Part shown: positions 8,978 to 17,009 of the stretch, in pieces
Position numbering within the stretch: the first letter of the stretch is position 1
Layout: each line of letters opens with the position of its first letter
NCBI RefSeq assembly: GCF_019599505.1
Contig: NZ_RKLT01000005.1
Coordinates: 72,509 to 136,508, forward strand
Source: Haloarcula nitratireducens
Lineage (GTDB): Archaea > Halobacteriota > Halobacteria > Halobacteriales > Haloarculaceae
Length of the DNA: 64,000 bases
Direction of reading: 5' to 3'
Notes under the pieces: model-generated
The model's database searches: none
The model's input: only the letters and a program-made list of their open reading frames with translations
Told to the model about the DNA's origin: nothing
Made by a program: the position numbers and the translations under genes

Positions 8978-9847
8978 ATGCTCGATACCCACACCCACGC
9001 CTGGGGCGCGGCGAGCGACGAACACCCCTGGGTGAACGGGCCGCTGCTGGACCTCGTCGACGGGTTCGACGTACACACCGTCTACACGGCCGACCGCCTC
9101 CTCGCCGACATGGACCGGAACGGCGTCGACGAGGCCGTCGTCGTCGGCTACCCCATCTGCGACTGGACGGACAATTGGTACACCCGGCAGGTGGCGGCGG
9201 AATACGACCGCCTGCACGGTATCGTGATGCTGGACCCGTTCGCCGACGACGCGGCCGACCGGCTCCGCGAGTGCATGGCGACGGACGGTATCCTCGGCTT
9301 CCGCCTCGGTGCGGCCTGTCCCTACGACCGGATGTGGGAGACGTTCGACCCGGACGTGACGTGGCTGCGGGACGCCATCGCGGAGACCGATTTCTGGGAG
9401 GCCGCCGTCGAGACGGACGCCGCCGTCCAGATCCTCTGTGACCACGGGCAACTGGACCAGGCGCTCGACCTCGTCGAGACCTACCCCGACCTCACGTACC
9501 TCTTCGACCACTTCGCGCACGCGGGACCGGAGACGCCGACAGACGAGGGGACGTTCGCGCAGTTCGCGGACCTCGCGTCGTACGAGAACGTCGCGGTGAA
9601 GGTCTCGGAGATACCTCACATGTCCGAGACGACGTTCCCCTACACGGACATGCACGACCACGTCCGGTGGTTCCTCGACACGTTCGGCCGCGAGCGCGTG
9701 ATCTGGGGGTCAGATTACCCGAACGTCAGCGACGTCGCCGGCTATCCCGAGGCGTACAACTGGCTCCGACAGGTGGACTCGCTGTCCGAGAAAGATCGAG
9801 AGTGGATCACCGACCGGGCGTTCCGGGAACACGTCGGCCTGTCGTAA
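8978..9847 (+). CDS. Amidohydrolase-2 family lactonase, probable L-rhamnono-lactonase
   Basis: The 289-residue protein is a metal-dependent TIM-barrel hydrolase of the amidohydrolase-2 family. It has the N-terminal MLDTHTHAWG metal motif, LFDHFAHAG (about 172-180), and the C-terminal IWGSDYPN, whose Asp is the metal-activating residue. The same family includes sugar lactonases and 2-pyrone-4,6-dicarboxylate hydrolase. The mutarotase beside it and the diketo-acid hydrolase further on point to opening of L-rhamnono-1,4-lactone to L-rhamnonate; this substrate is inferred from context. The ATG at 8978 was chosen because the HTH metal motif and the TATA spacing begin there; the longer upstream frame overlaps rhaM antisense. 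Confidence 0.8.
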   Translation: MLDTHTHAWGAASDEHPWVNGPLLDLVDGFDVHTVYTADRLLADMDRNGVDEAVVVGYPICDWTDNWYTRQVAAEYDRLHGIVMLDPFADDAADRLRECMATDGILGFRLGAACPYDRMWETFDPDVTWLRDAIAETDFWEAAVETDAAVQILCDHGQLDQALDLVETYPDLTYLFDHFAHAGPETPTDEGTFAQFADLASYENVAVKVSEIPHMSETTFPYTDMHDHVRWFLDTFGRERVIWGSDYPNVSDVAGYPEAYNWLRQVDSLSEKDREWITDRAFREHVGLS

Positions 9848-9871
9848 GCGAGAAGTAGACGACCCGTCCAG

Positions 9872-12052
9872 TCAGTCGACGAGCAGTTCGACGGGGTGGC
9901 GAGGCTGCCGTTCGAGGAGCGAGTCTATCTGTTCGAGACAGGAGGTGCCGCTGGCGACGACCGGGCGGTCGCGAACGTCTTCGGCCTGTAACTGCTCCCG
10001 CAGGCGGTCGCCGACGTCCATGCTGACCTCGTAGTAGTCCCCCTTGTAGCCGAAACTGCCGGCCATTCCGCAACACTCCACGTTCGAGGTGACGACGTCG
10101 TAGCCGCGCTCTTCCAACACTGCGACGGTGTGGGCCTCCAGTCCGAGGGTTCGCTGCTGACAGTGGCTGTGATAGGCGATTTCGTCGCCGTCGGCCGTCG
10201 TCAGAGCCGAACCGTCGGCTCCGTTGTCGAGGAGGCCGTAGACGTACTCCAACACCTCGTAACTGTTCTCGACGAGGTCGGTGAACGCGGCGGAGTCGAG
10301 CAGTTTCTCGTACTCCCGCTGGAACAGCGCGTGGTCGCTCGGTTCGACGACGACGATGTCGCGGCCGTCCTCGATATGGGGTGCGAGGGTGTCCGTGACC
10401 CGTTCGGCGTGGTCCTGTGCGGTCGCGACCATCCCCTGCGAGAGCGGCGCGCGACCGCTGGAGGGCGCTTCGGGCACGACCACGTCGACGCCGAGCGCTT
10501 CGAGCGCCCTCACCGCCGCCTTACCGCGGTCGACCTGGACGTGGTTCGTGTAGAGGTCCGGGTAGAGGACCGCCCGGCGCTCGGGGTCGGAGACCGTCGA
10601 GTCGCGCTTCCCGGCCCACTCGACCAGCGTCTCGCGTTCGAACGTCGGGAGGTCCCGGCGGGGGTCGATATCGAGCGCCGACGACATGGCCCACCGAGAG
10701 GTCGAGGTGTCGGCCAGCCAGTTCGAGAGCGGCGCGGTGGCGCTCCCGAGCTTCGCGACCGTCTCGAAGTTGCCGAAGAACCGCTTCTGCAGCGGAGCGC
10801 CCTCGTCTTCCTCGTCGGGCACGAGGCCGTCGACGAGCCAGTCGGCTGGGTGCTCGCCCTCGCGGTTGATGCGGTCGCGGACGACCGTGTTTATCCACGG
10901 GATGTCGATCTCCACCGGACAGGCGTTCACGCATCGGGTACAGCCCGTACAGAGGTCGTTGAACTCCTCTGCGACGTCCAGTCCCTCGATACCCGTCTCC
11001 CACCCGGTTGCGATGCCGCCCGAGTAGGTCTCGCCCCCGAAGGCGTGGCCGCCGACGCTCTGGAAGTTCGCACAGGAGTTCGAACAGGCGGAACACCGGA
11101 TGCAGTACAGCGTCTCGCGCAACTGGTCGTCCTCGCGCATCGCCATGCGGCCGTTGTCGATGAGCACGAGGTGGAAGTCCCGGTCGCTGTCGAACTCCGA
11201 GAGGGGCGTCTCGTCGTCCTCGAAGTCCACGACGGGCGTGTCGACGGGCGGCGTCAGCAGGGAGACGTAGGAGGTGATGTCCTGGCCGGTCCCAGAGCGG
11301 CCGATGAGTTCGATAAAGGGGTCGAGGTCGCCGACGCTCGGCACGATTTTCTCGACGCCGGCGACGGTTATCTGGGTGTCCGTCGCGGCGACGGTCTTGC
11401 GGGCGTTGCCCTCGCTGGTGACCAGCGCCATCGTTCCGGTGTCGGCCGCCAGGAAGTTCGCGCCGGTGATGCCGACCTCGGCGTCGACGATCTGCTCGCC
11501 CAGTTTCTCGCGGGCGAAATGCGTCAACTCCTGAGCGGTCTCTAAGGGTTCTTCGGGCTCGAAGACCTCGTTGAACAACTCGGCGATGGCCTCGCGAGAT
11601 TTGTGGATGGCCGGTGCGACGATGTGCGAGGGCGCTTCGTCGGCCACCTGCAGGACCCACTCGCCTAAGTCCGTCTCGACCACGTCCACGTCGTCGGCTT
11701 CGAGGGCTTCGTTGACCTCGATCTCCTCGCTGGTCATCGACTTGCTCTTGACGACGCGGTTCGCGTCGCGGTCGGCTACCACGTTCCGGATGTAGTCGTT
11801 CGCGTCCGCGGCGTCGTCGGCGAGATAGACGGTTCCGCCGTTTTCCTCGACGGCCTCGGTCAGTTCGTCGAGCAGCTCCGGGAGCCGTTCGATCGCATCT
11901 TCCTTGATAGCGCGCGCCTCGGACTTCAGTTCCTCGTAGTCCTCTAAGTCGGCGACCGAGTCGTACCGGCCCTCGTTGAACGCCTGCGTGTTCTCCGCGA
12001 TGGCCGCTCCCTCGGTGCGCATCACCTCGCGGAGTTCGTCGGCTTTCGACAT
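9872..12052 (-). CDS. Lactate-utilisation iron-sulfur protein, LutB-LutA fusion (LUD + 2x[4Fe-4S] + CCG)
   Basis: This 726-residue protein joins subunits that are separate in bacterial LutABC/LldEFG. Residues 1-300 are a LUD domain (SKSMTSEEIEVNEAL; GITGANFLAADTGTMALVTSEGN). Two ferredoxin-type clusters follow: CIRCSACSNSC from Cys317 and CTGCTRCVNACP around residue 366. The C-terminal third is LutA/GlpC-like, with the CCG signature NVECCGMAGSFGY and a matching HCQQRTLG. Together with LutC it should oxidise L-lactate to pyruvate and pass electrons to the respiratory chain at the membrane. The ATG at 12052 lies two bases after the lutC stop. A GTG at 12058 would give a 4-base GTGA overlap instead. 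Confidence 0.88.
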   Translation of the reverse strand: MSKADELREVMRTEGAAIAENTQAFNEGRYDSVADLEDYEELKSEARAIKEDAIERLPELLDELTEAVEENGGTVYLADDAADANDYIRNVVADRDANRVVKSKSMTSEEIEVNEALEADDVDVVETDLGEWVLQVADEAPSHIVAPAIHKSREAIAELFNEVFEPEEPLETAQELTHFAREKLGEQIVDAEVGITGANFLAADTGTMALVTSEGNARKTVAATDTQITVAGVEKIVPSVGDLDPFIELIGRSGTGQDITSYVSLLTPPVDTPVVDFEDDETPLSEFDSDRDFHLVLIDNGRMAMREDDQLRETLYCIRCSACSNSCANFQSVGGHAFGGETYSGGIATGWETGIEGLDVAEEFNDLCTGCTRCVNACPVEIDIPWINTVVRDRINREGEHPADWLVDGLVPDEEDEGAPLQKRFFGNFETVAKLGSATAPLSNWLADTSTSRWAMSSALDIDPRRDLPTFERETLVEWAGKRDSTVSDPERRAVLYPDLYTNHVQVDRGKAAVRALEALGVDVVVPEAPSSGRAPLSQGMVATAQDHAERVTDTLAPHIEDGRDIVVVEPSDHALFQREYEKLLDSAAFTDLVENSYEVLEYVYGLLDNGADGSALTTADGDEIAYHSHCQQRTLGLEAHTVAVLEERGYDVVTSNVECCGMAGSFGYKGDYYEVSMDVGDRLREQLQAEDVRDRPVVASGTSCLEQIDSLLERQPRHPVELLVD

Positions 12053-12054
12053 TG

Positions 12055-12576
12055 TCACTCGCCCCCCTCCACGAGAACGACGTGGACCTCCTTCGGGCCG
12101 TGCGCGCCTTTCACGAGCGCCCCCATGTCGGCCGTCGCGCTGGGACCGGTCGCCAGGATCGCGCTCCCTCGCGTCTCGGAGAACTCCTCGTCCAGTTCCT
12201 CGATCGCGGTCTCCATCTCTTCGACGACGTCGGCCGCTCGAACGACCGCGACGTGTCTCTCGACGAACAGGCTCACGAGTTCGCTCGCCCGCTCCGTCAG
12301 CGAGAGGACGAGCGTCCCGTAGTCCGCGACCCCCAACTGCGCGCCGGTCACGCCGGTCGTCGCGTCGCGGAGCGTCGCGGGCGTCGGGTCGACCTCGACG
12401 GACGTCTCCGCGAGCGAGAACGCGGCGTCGCCGAACGTCGCCTCCAGCGGGACGCCGACGGCCGGCGCTGTGACGGTCTCCTCGATCTGTTCTCGAACCG
12501 TATCGCTATCGGCGTGGGTAACCGAGACGCCCAGTTCGCGAAGGGCGTTCTCGAAAGACGAGCCTGTGGTTGCCAT
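12055..12576 (-). CDS. lutC: LUD-domain lactate-utilisation protein LutC
   Basis: The 173-residue LUD protein has the family core GVTGAQLGVADYGTLVLSL (about 97-115) and the C-terminal LATGPSATADMGALVKGAHGP, in which TADxxxxxxxGxHGP is the LutC signature. It is the third component of the iron-sulfur lactate dehydrogenase. It is the first gene of a two-gene operon with the LutB/LutA fusion (stop and start 2 bases apart). Next to rhamnose genes its likely job is to consume the L-lactate released by the diketo-hydrolase pathway. The start at 12576 (MATTGSSFEN) was preferred to a GTG three codons upstream. Confidence 0.88.
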   Translation of the reverse strand: MATTGSSFENALRELGVSVTHADSDTVREQIEETVTAPAVGVPLEATFGDAAFSLAETSVEVDPTPATLRDATTGVTGAQLGVADYGTLVLSLTERASELVSLFVERHVAVVRAADVVEEMETAIEELDEEFSETRGSAILATGPSATADMGALVKGAHGPKEVHVVLVEGGE

Positions 12577-12704
12577 CGATACCACTAGACTCGACCCACA
12601 CGGTCATTTAGCTTTGGTTAGCGCGACCCACGGTGACAGAGTCGAGAGCCGAATTCACAGAACGTCACGGCTAGAGGTTTCGAAGCTGCTGATTTCGTCG
12701 GGTA

Positions 12705-12729
12705 TGTACCTGTACACCCAAAAGTATTA
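12705..12729. promoter_or_regulatory. Palindrome TGTAC-CT-GTACA beside a TATA-like box, between divergent lut and MDR genes
   Basis: The perfect 12-base palindrome at 12705-12716 lies in the 209-base divergent region. It is immediately followed by an A-rich TATA-like stretch (aaaagtatta, 12720-12729) that would serve the rightward gene with a leader of roughly 30 bases. Its position suits an operator for the nearby IclR regulator, which is an inference. I did not find the same palindrome at the other promoters of the cluster. Confidence 0.35.
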
Positions 12730-12785
12730 ACGCCAGTGTCTGCACGTTCCGAGTGAGTCGAATAGACCGACCGATATCAGCAACT

Positions 12786-13817
12786 ATGAAAGCAATTGTT
12801 CAGACGGGTCCCCGTTCCGTGGAGACACAGGAGCGGGAGATGCCGACGATCGACACGGACGAAGTTCTCGTCAAGGTCCACACCGCGGGGCTGTGCGGGA
12901 GCGACGCGCACGCCTACAAGTACGACGGCGGGTACGAGTGGATTCCTATTCCGCGAGTCATGGGCCACGAGTACTCCGGCGAAGTCGTGGACGTCGGCGA
13001 CGACGTCGAGGACTTCAGCGAGGGACAGAAAGTCATCGAGGAGCCGATCCACGACTGCGGGAAGTGTTTCCAGTGTAAGAACGGCCAGCCCAACGTCTGC
13101 CAGAACTTCTCTATCACGGGAATGCACAGAGACGGGGCCTACGCCGAGTACGTCGCGGTCGAGGCGGAACACCTCCACGCGGTCCCCGGGGACGTCCCGC
13201 TCCGGCACGCGGCGATCACGGAGCCGACGAGCATCGCCACTCGCGCGGTCTTCAGCCAGTCGGAGACGACACCGGGCGACAACGTCCTGGTCGAAGGACC
13301 CGGTCCCATCGGCGTCCTCGTGGCGGCCGTCGCCGACTCGCTCGGCGCGAACGTCGTCGTCTCCGGGCTCGAACGGGACGCGGTGTATCGGCTGCCGCTG
13401 CTGGAGGACCTCGGCATCGAGACCATCGACGCCCAGTCCGAGAGCCTCGAAGACCGCACCGAGGCGTTCACCGACGGCATCGGGTTCGACGTCGTGTTCG
13501 ACTCGACGGGTCATCACACCGGCGTCGGGACCGCCGCCGACTTCGTCCGGAAGGGCGGGCAGGTCGTCGTCGTGGGCATCCCGAACGACGACAGCGAGTT
13601 CGCGCTGACCGACGTGGTCCGCGGCGAGGTGGACATCAACACCTCCTACGGGTCGACGTGGACGAACTTCGAGCAGGCGCTCCGCCTGATGGAACGGGAG
13701 GAGATCGACGTCGACGCGATACTGGACGCCTCTTTCAGCACGGACGACCCGGCGGCCGCCTTCGAGTCGTTCCTCGACTCGGAGACCTGCAAACCGGTGT
13801 TCCAATTCGCGGAGTGA
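12786..13817 (+). CDS. Zinc-dependent medium-chain dehydrogenase (MDR), probable sugar-acid dehydrogenase
   Basis: The 343-residue protein is a complete zinc alcohol-dehydrogenase-type MDR. Catalytic zinc ligands are seen in GLCGSDAHAYK and MGHEYSGEV. The structural zinc lobe is DCGKCFQCKNGQPNVC, and the nucleotide fold is GPGPIGVLVAAVADSLGA. In this cluster it most likely oxidises 2-keto-3-deoxy-L-rhamnonate to the 2,4-diketo acid, the step before the FAH hydrolase. An alternative is oxidation of the sugar itself. That assignment is from neighbourhood only. The ATG at 12786 was chosen over an upstream frame start because MKAIV is the usual MDR N-terminus. Confidence 0.85.
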   Translation: MKAIVQTGPRSVETQEREMPTIDTDEVLVKVHTAGLCGSDAHAYKYDGGYEWIPIPRVMGHEYSGEVVDVGDDVEDFSEGQKVIEEPIHDCGKCFQCKNGQPNVCQNFSITGMHRDGAYAEYVAVEAEHLHAVPGDVPLRHAAITEPTSIATRAVFSQSETTPGDNVLVEGPGPIGVLVAAVADSLGANVVVSGLERDAVYRLPLLEDLGIETIDAQSESLEDRTEAFTDGIGFDVVFDSTGHHTGVGTAADFVRKGGQVVVVGIPNDDSEFALTDVVRGEVDINTSYGSTWTNFEQALRLMEREEIDVDAILDASFSTDDPAAAFESFLDSETCKPVFQFAE

Positions 13818-13836
13818 ACGACGCGACGACCGCGCG

Positions 13837-13962
13837 TACCGGGCCGCACAGAGCCGCCGCATCGAGGCCGGCGTCACGAAGTTCCAGTGTTGGTTCGTCG
13901 ACTTCCCCGACACCGGTGGGATGGAACTGTTCGCCGACGAGGTCATGCCGGAGTTCCGGTGA
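13837..13962 (+). pseudogene. C-terminal fragment of an LLM-type (luciferase-like) flavin/F420 oxidoreductase
   Basis: After the dehydrogenase stop one frame reads YRAAQSRRIEAGVTKFQCW, then FVDFPDTGG and MELFADEVMPEFR before TGA. This resembles the last 40 residues of luciferase-like monooxygenases, which end with a helix of the type LFADEVLPxF; the LLM protein at 24362-25315 ends similarly. No start or N-terminal domain exists here, so it is a relic of a deleted gene. The family call rests on a short match. Confidence 0.5.
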
Positions 13963-14067
13963 TCCGGAGCAGCCGGCGACCGTCGACAGCGAAGCTCACA
14001 GACAGATCGGGTTCGGGAGCGCGGCGATCGCTTCGTCGAAGCGGGTCGGCCGTTCCGGTGATGACGG

Positions 14068-14080
14068 AAAAGCTTTTTTC
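14068..14080 (+). promoter_or_regulatory. TATA-like box of the IclR gene
   Basis: AAAGCTTTTTTC is centred about 28 bases before the ATG at 14103, which supports that start and a leaderless transcript. Confidence 0.45.
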
Positions 14081-14102
14081 GAGACCTATCCTTGGTACGG
14101 AT

Positions 14103-14861
14103 ATGACCGACCCCGTGCCCGTCAAGGCGGCGAAAATCTCCCTCGAAGTCGTCGAGACGCTCCGCGAACTCGAAGGTGCCGGCGTCTCCGAGGTGGCTCA
14201 GCGCCTCGATAAGCCGACGAGCACTATCCACGACCACCTCCGGACGCTCGAACAGGAGGAGTACCTGGTCAAGGAGGGCAACGAGTACTACGTCAGCACC
14301 CGCTTCCTCCAGTTGGGAAATCAGGCCCGGTCGCGACAGAAAGTGTTCGAGATCGCCCGCCCGGAGATAGACGAGCTGGCCGAGAAGACCGGCGAGCACG
14401 CCAACTTCATGATCGAGGAACACGGCCTCGGCGTCTTCCTGTACAAGGCGCGCGGGCAGAACGCCGTCCAGTTAGATACGCACGCGGGGATGCGCGTTCC
14501 CCTACAGACGACGGCGCTGGGAAAGACCATCATGGCGTTTCGGCCGCGAGCGGAGGTCGAGGCGATTCTCGACCGCCACGGGCTTCCGAAGGTGACCGAG
14601 CAGACGATAACCGACAGAGCGGAACTCTTCGACGCGCTCGATCAAGTCCGAGAACGGGGGTACGCCTACGACGACGAGGAGCGAGTGAAAGGGATGCGGT
14701 GTATCGCGGCCCCCATCGTCGACGAGGACGGCTACGCCATCGCCGCGGTGAGCGTCTCGGGACCGAAGAGTCGGATGCAGGAAGAGCGGTTCACCGACGA
14801 GGTCCCGGACCAGATCCTCCGCAGCGCGAACGTCATCGAGGTGAACCTGACCTACTCGTAG
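14103..14861 (+). CDS. IclR-family transcriptional regulator of the rhamnose cluster
   Basis: The 252-residue protein has the standard IclR layout. An N-terminal winged helix (ISLEVVETLRELEGAGVSEV, recognition segment KPTSTIHDHLRTLEQEEYL, residues 10-60) is followed by the GAF-like effector domain (TTALGKTIMAF, VKGMRCIAAPIVDEDG, AAVSVSGPKSR). It is the intact homologue of the truncated gene at 6023-6547. It sits between the MDR dehydrogenase and FAH hydrolase genes on the same strand, so a local role in controlling sugar catabolism is likely. The ATG at 14103 is supported by a TATA-like box and by alignment of the HTH; the frame further upstream is not protein-like. Confidence 0.9.
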   Translation: MTDPVPVKAAKISLEVVETLRELEGAGVSEVAQRLDKPTSTIHDHLRTLEQEEYLVKEGNEYYVSTRFLQLGNQARSRQKVFEIARPEIDELAEKTGEHANFMIEEHGLGVFLYKARGQNAVQLDTHAGMRVPLQTTALGKTIMAFRPRAEVEAILDRHGLPKVTEQTITDRAELFDALDQVRERGYAYDDEERVKGMRCIAAPIVDEDGYAIAAVSVSGPKSRMQEERFTDEVPDQILRSANVIEVNLTYS

Positions 14862-14912
14862 GGTCGGTCTCGAACACAACAGTTAGGTTCTCCGCGCTGG
14901 CAGTACCCGTCG

Positions 14913-15761
14913 ATGCAATTCGTTCGATACACCACCGGCGACACTCCGGCGTGGGGCGTCCGCCGCGACGACGAAATCGTTCCGTTGACCGGACTCCGCG
15001 AAGAGATCACGTATCAGCAGTTGACCGACCCGGGCTTCCTGCGGGTCGTCGAGGACGCCGTCGACGCCGCCGAGGACCACGCCGTTCCCGTCGCGGACGC
15101 GCGACTCCTCGCGCCGGTACCGCGACCGGGGAAGATCGTCTGCGTCGGGCTAAACTACCACGACCACGCCGAAGAACAGGACGAAGAGGTCCCCGAGCGG
15201 CCGCTCCTGTTCGGGAAGGCCGGGACGGCCGTCACCAACCCCGGCGACCCCATCGTCCACCCGTCCGACCTCGACGAAGTCGACTACGAGGTCGAACTGG
15301 GCGTCGTCATCGGTCGGACGGCGAAGGACGTCTCCGCCGACGAGGCGCGGGAGTACGTCGCCGGCTATACGGCGATAAACGACGTGAGCGGCCGTGACGC
15401 GCAGTTCGACGACGGCCAGTTCTTCCGCGGGAAGAGCTACGATACGTTCGCGCCGATGGGACCGACGCTCGTTCCCGACGACCGACTCGACCCCTCCAGT
15501 CTGGACGTCGCCTGTCGCGTCAACAGCGAGACGAAGCAGTCCTCGAACACCGAGGAGTTCATCTTCGGCGTCGAGGAGGTCGTCGAATACATCAGCGGCT
15601 TCACGACGCTGCGTCCCGGCGACGTCATCTCTACGGGCACCCCCGGCGGCGTCGGCATCTTCCGTGACCCGCCCGAACTGCTCGAACCCGGCGACACCGT
15701 CGACGTCGAGATCGAGGGCATCGGCACGCTGACCAATCCCGTCACGGCGGAACGGGACTAA
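14913..15761 (+). CDS. Fumarylacetoacetate-hydrolase family protein, probable 2,4-diketo-3-deoxy-L-rhamnonate hydrolase
   Basis: The 282-residue protein has an N-terminal FAH lid domain (MQFVRYTTGDTPAWGVRRDD) and a full C-terminal FAH fold. Typical residues are GKIVCVGLNYHDHAEE, the metal-binding Glu pair in DYEVELGVVIGRTAKDV, the Asp in YTAINDVSGRDAQ, the segment GKSYDTFAPMGP and ISTGTPGGVGIFRDPPELLEPGD. Family members cleave C-C bonds of diketo acids. With the mutarotase, lactonase and lactate-oxidation genes it fits the last step of the diketo-hydrolase rhamnose pathway described in haloarchaea, giving pyruvate and L-lactate. The substrate is inferred from context. It is probably co-transcribed with the IclR gene 51 bases upstream. 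Confidence 0.85.
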   Translation: MQFVRYTTGDTPAWGVRRDDEIVPLTGLREEITYQQLTDPGFLRVVEDAVDAAEDHAVPVADARLLAPVPRPGKIVCVGLNYHDHAEEQDEEVPERPLLFGKAGTAVTNPGDPIVHPSDLDEVDYEVELGVVIGRTAKDVSADEAREYVAGYTAINDVSGRDAQFDDGQFFRGKSYDTFAPMGPTLVPDDRLDPSSLDVACRVNSETKQSSNTEEFIFGVEEVVEYISGFTTLRPGDVISTGTPGGVGIFRDPPELLEPGDTVDVEIEGIGTLTNPVTAERD

Positions 15762-16145
15762 CGAGTTCCAGACGGGCGGTTTAGATGTCATTAGTTCCAT
15801 ATTAGGCGATTCAAGGCATTAAGTAAATCTAAAAGACGAGTGTTTAGGCATATATATGATATTTTAGCTATCTTCGAGCCCGAATTGGCTAGATTTTCGC
15901 TGCTATCCGGATGTAAGCTCTAATCTACCAGCATATCCGAAGCTAGATGGGTATCTCCGCGGATTCCGGGACTCTTCGAGGAGATAACGCGACATCGGAC
16001 AAATGCCGAGGAGAGGGTGAGTATAGTTAACCCAAATAGATATTCCAAATGGCTATACTACTGTTCGAAGACATCCAAGGCAGTTTCGGGGCATAGCAGC
16101 GAGCAGCGGGTATCGAACGGCCTCGGCGAGTTTCGCGCAGCGGGC
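15762..16145. other. AT-rich intergenic island
   Basis: Bases 15780-16080 are far lower in GC than the flanking genes, with several TATA-like runs (for example tatatatgatattttag near 15850). I find no ORF with protein-like composition and no RNA gene that I recognise. The stretch separates the rhamnose cluster from the housekeeping block and may be a junction left by gene acquisition. Confidence 0.4.
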
Positions 16146-16556
16146 TCAGTCGTAGTAGCTGAGTCGCTCGGTGACCTCGGCGAAGGCGACGTTCTCCGTG
16201 ACCGCCTGAATCTCGACGGCGACGCGTTCACCGACTTCGGTGTCGGGGACGATGACGACGAAGCCGCGTTCGACGCGTGTCACGCCGTCGCCCTGGTCGC
16301 CGATACTCTCGATCTCGACGCGCCGAGTCTCGCCCTCTTCGACCGGGGGCTCGTCCGCCGGCGGCGTACCCGTCCGCGAATCTGTCTGCTTGGGGGCGTC
16401 GTCTGTCGCTGCGGGTAGTAGCGCAACTCGATAGGTTTCGCCGGCCGATACGCCGCCGGTGTGAACCTCTTCCTCGGGGACCTCGACGACCAGTGAATCA
16501 CCGGAGCGCTCGATCTCGGCGGAGAATAAACACCGAAGTTGTGGGGGAATTTCCAT
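16146..16556 (-). CDS. TRAM-domain protein
   Basis: The 136-residue protein ends in a TRAM domain (residues about 75-133): VEIESIGDQGDGVTRVERGF, VVIVPDTEVGERVAVEI and FAEVTERL. This small beta-barrel binds RNA and is found in tRNA-modifying enzymes and in archaeal stand-alone TRAM proteins that act as RNA chaperones. The N-terminal half (MEIPPQLRCLFSAEIERS) is a haloarchaeal extension, followed by a Pro/Thr-rich linker. An RNA-binding role is probable; the partner is unknown. It stands alone, with its ATG at 16556. Confidence 0.8.
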   Translation of the reverse strand: MEIPPQLRCLFSAEIERSGDSLVVEVPEEEVHTGGVSAGETYRVALLPAATDDAPKQTDSRTGTPPADEPPVEEGETRRVEIESIGDQGDGVTRVERGFVVIVPDTEVGERVAVEIQAVTENVAFAEVTERLSYYD

Positions 16557-16712
16557 TCAATCAGACACCGTGTTTTCTGGTGTATTGGGGGCGGTCTATT
16601 TGAGTCTACTGCCAAAGGGACGGTCGCCGTGCCGACAGCGACCGACATCCTGTCTCTTCTCGCTCTCGTCGCAAGCACCACGCCTACGTATGGGGACGCG
16701 CGTTTCTTCCGT

Positions 16713-16919
16713 ATGCCCGACATCGGCAACCCCGCCGGTTTCGACCTGGCGACCGTCCTGACCGGTTCCGGAGTGACCCTCCTCCTCTCGGCGGCGATCA
16801 TGAGGTACGGCGACCGCTTCACCTACACGCCGGGGGAACTCTACGGAATCAGCGGAGTGGCACTCATCGTCGTCGGCGTCATCTTCGGGCTCGTGCTCGT
16901 GCTCCGCGGTGATAGGTAA
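16713..16919 (+). CDS. Small two-helix membrane protein
   Basis: A 68-residue protein starting at ATG 16713 has two hydrophobic helices (LATVLTGSGVTLLLSAAIM and GISGVALIVVGVIFGLVLVL) separated by a polar RYGDRFTYTPGELY turn. It matches the many small conserved membrane proteins of haloarchaea without a known function. Earlier in-frame GTG starts (for example 16629) exist, but the upstream residues lack helix character. Confidence 0.6.
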   Translation: MPDIGNPAGFDLATVLTGSGVTLLLSAAIMRYGDRFTYTPGELYGISGVALIVVGVIFGLVLVLRGDR

Positions 16920-17009
16920 CTTCCGAACAGAGCCTTTCACGAGTAGCGGTTACTCACCGGCGACCGAGCGTAACCGAGACTCATCGCAGTCGATCTCGAC
17001 GACCCGGTC

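Noticed and set aside
10130..11545. A 471-codon plus-strand frame opposite the LutB/LutA gene
   Set aside because: It is a shadow of the codon bias on the other strand; the minus-strand frame has the iron-sulfur motifs.
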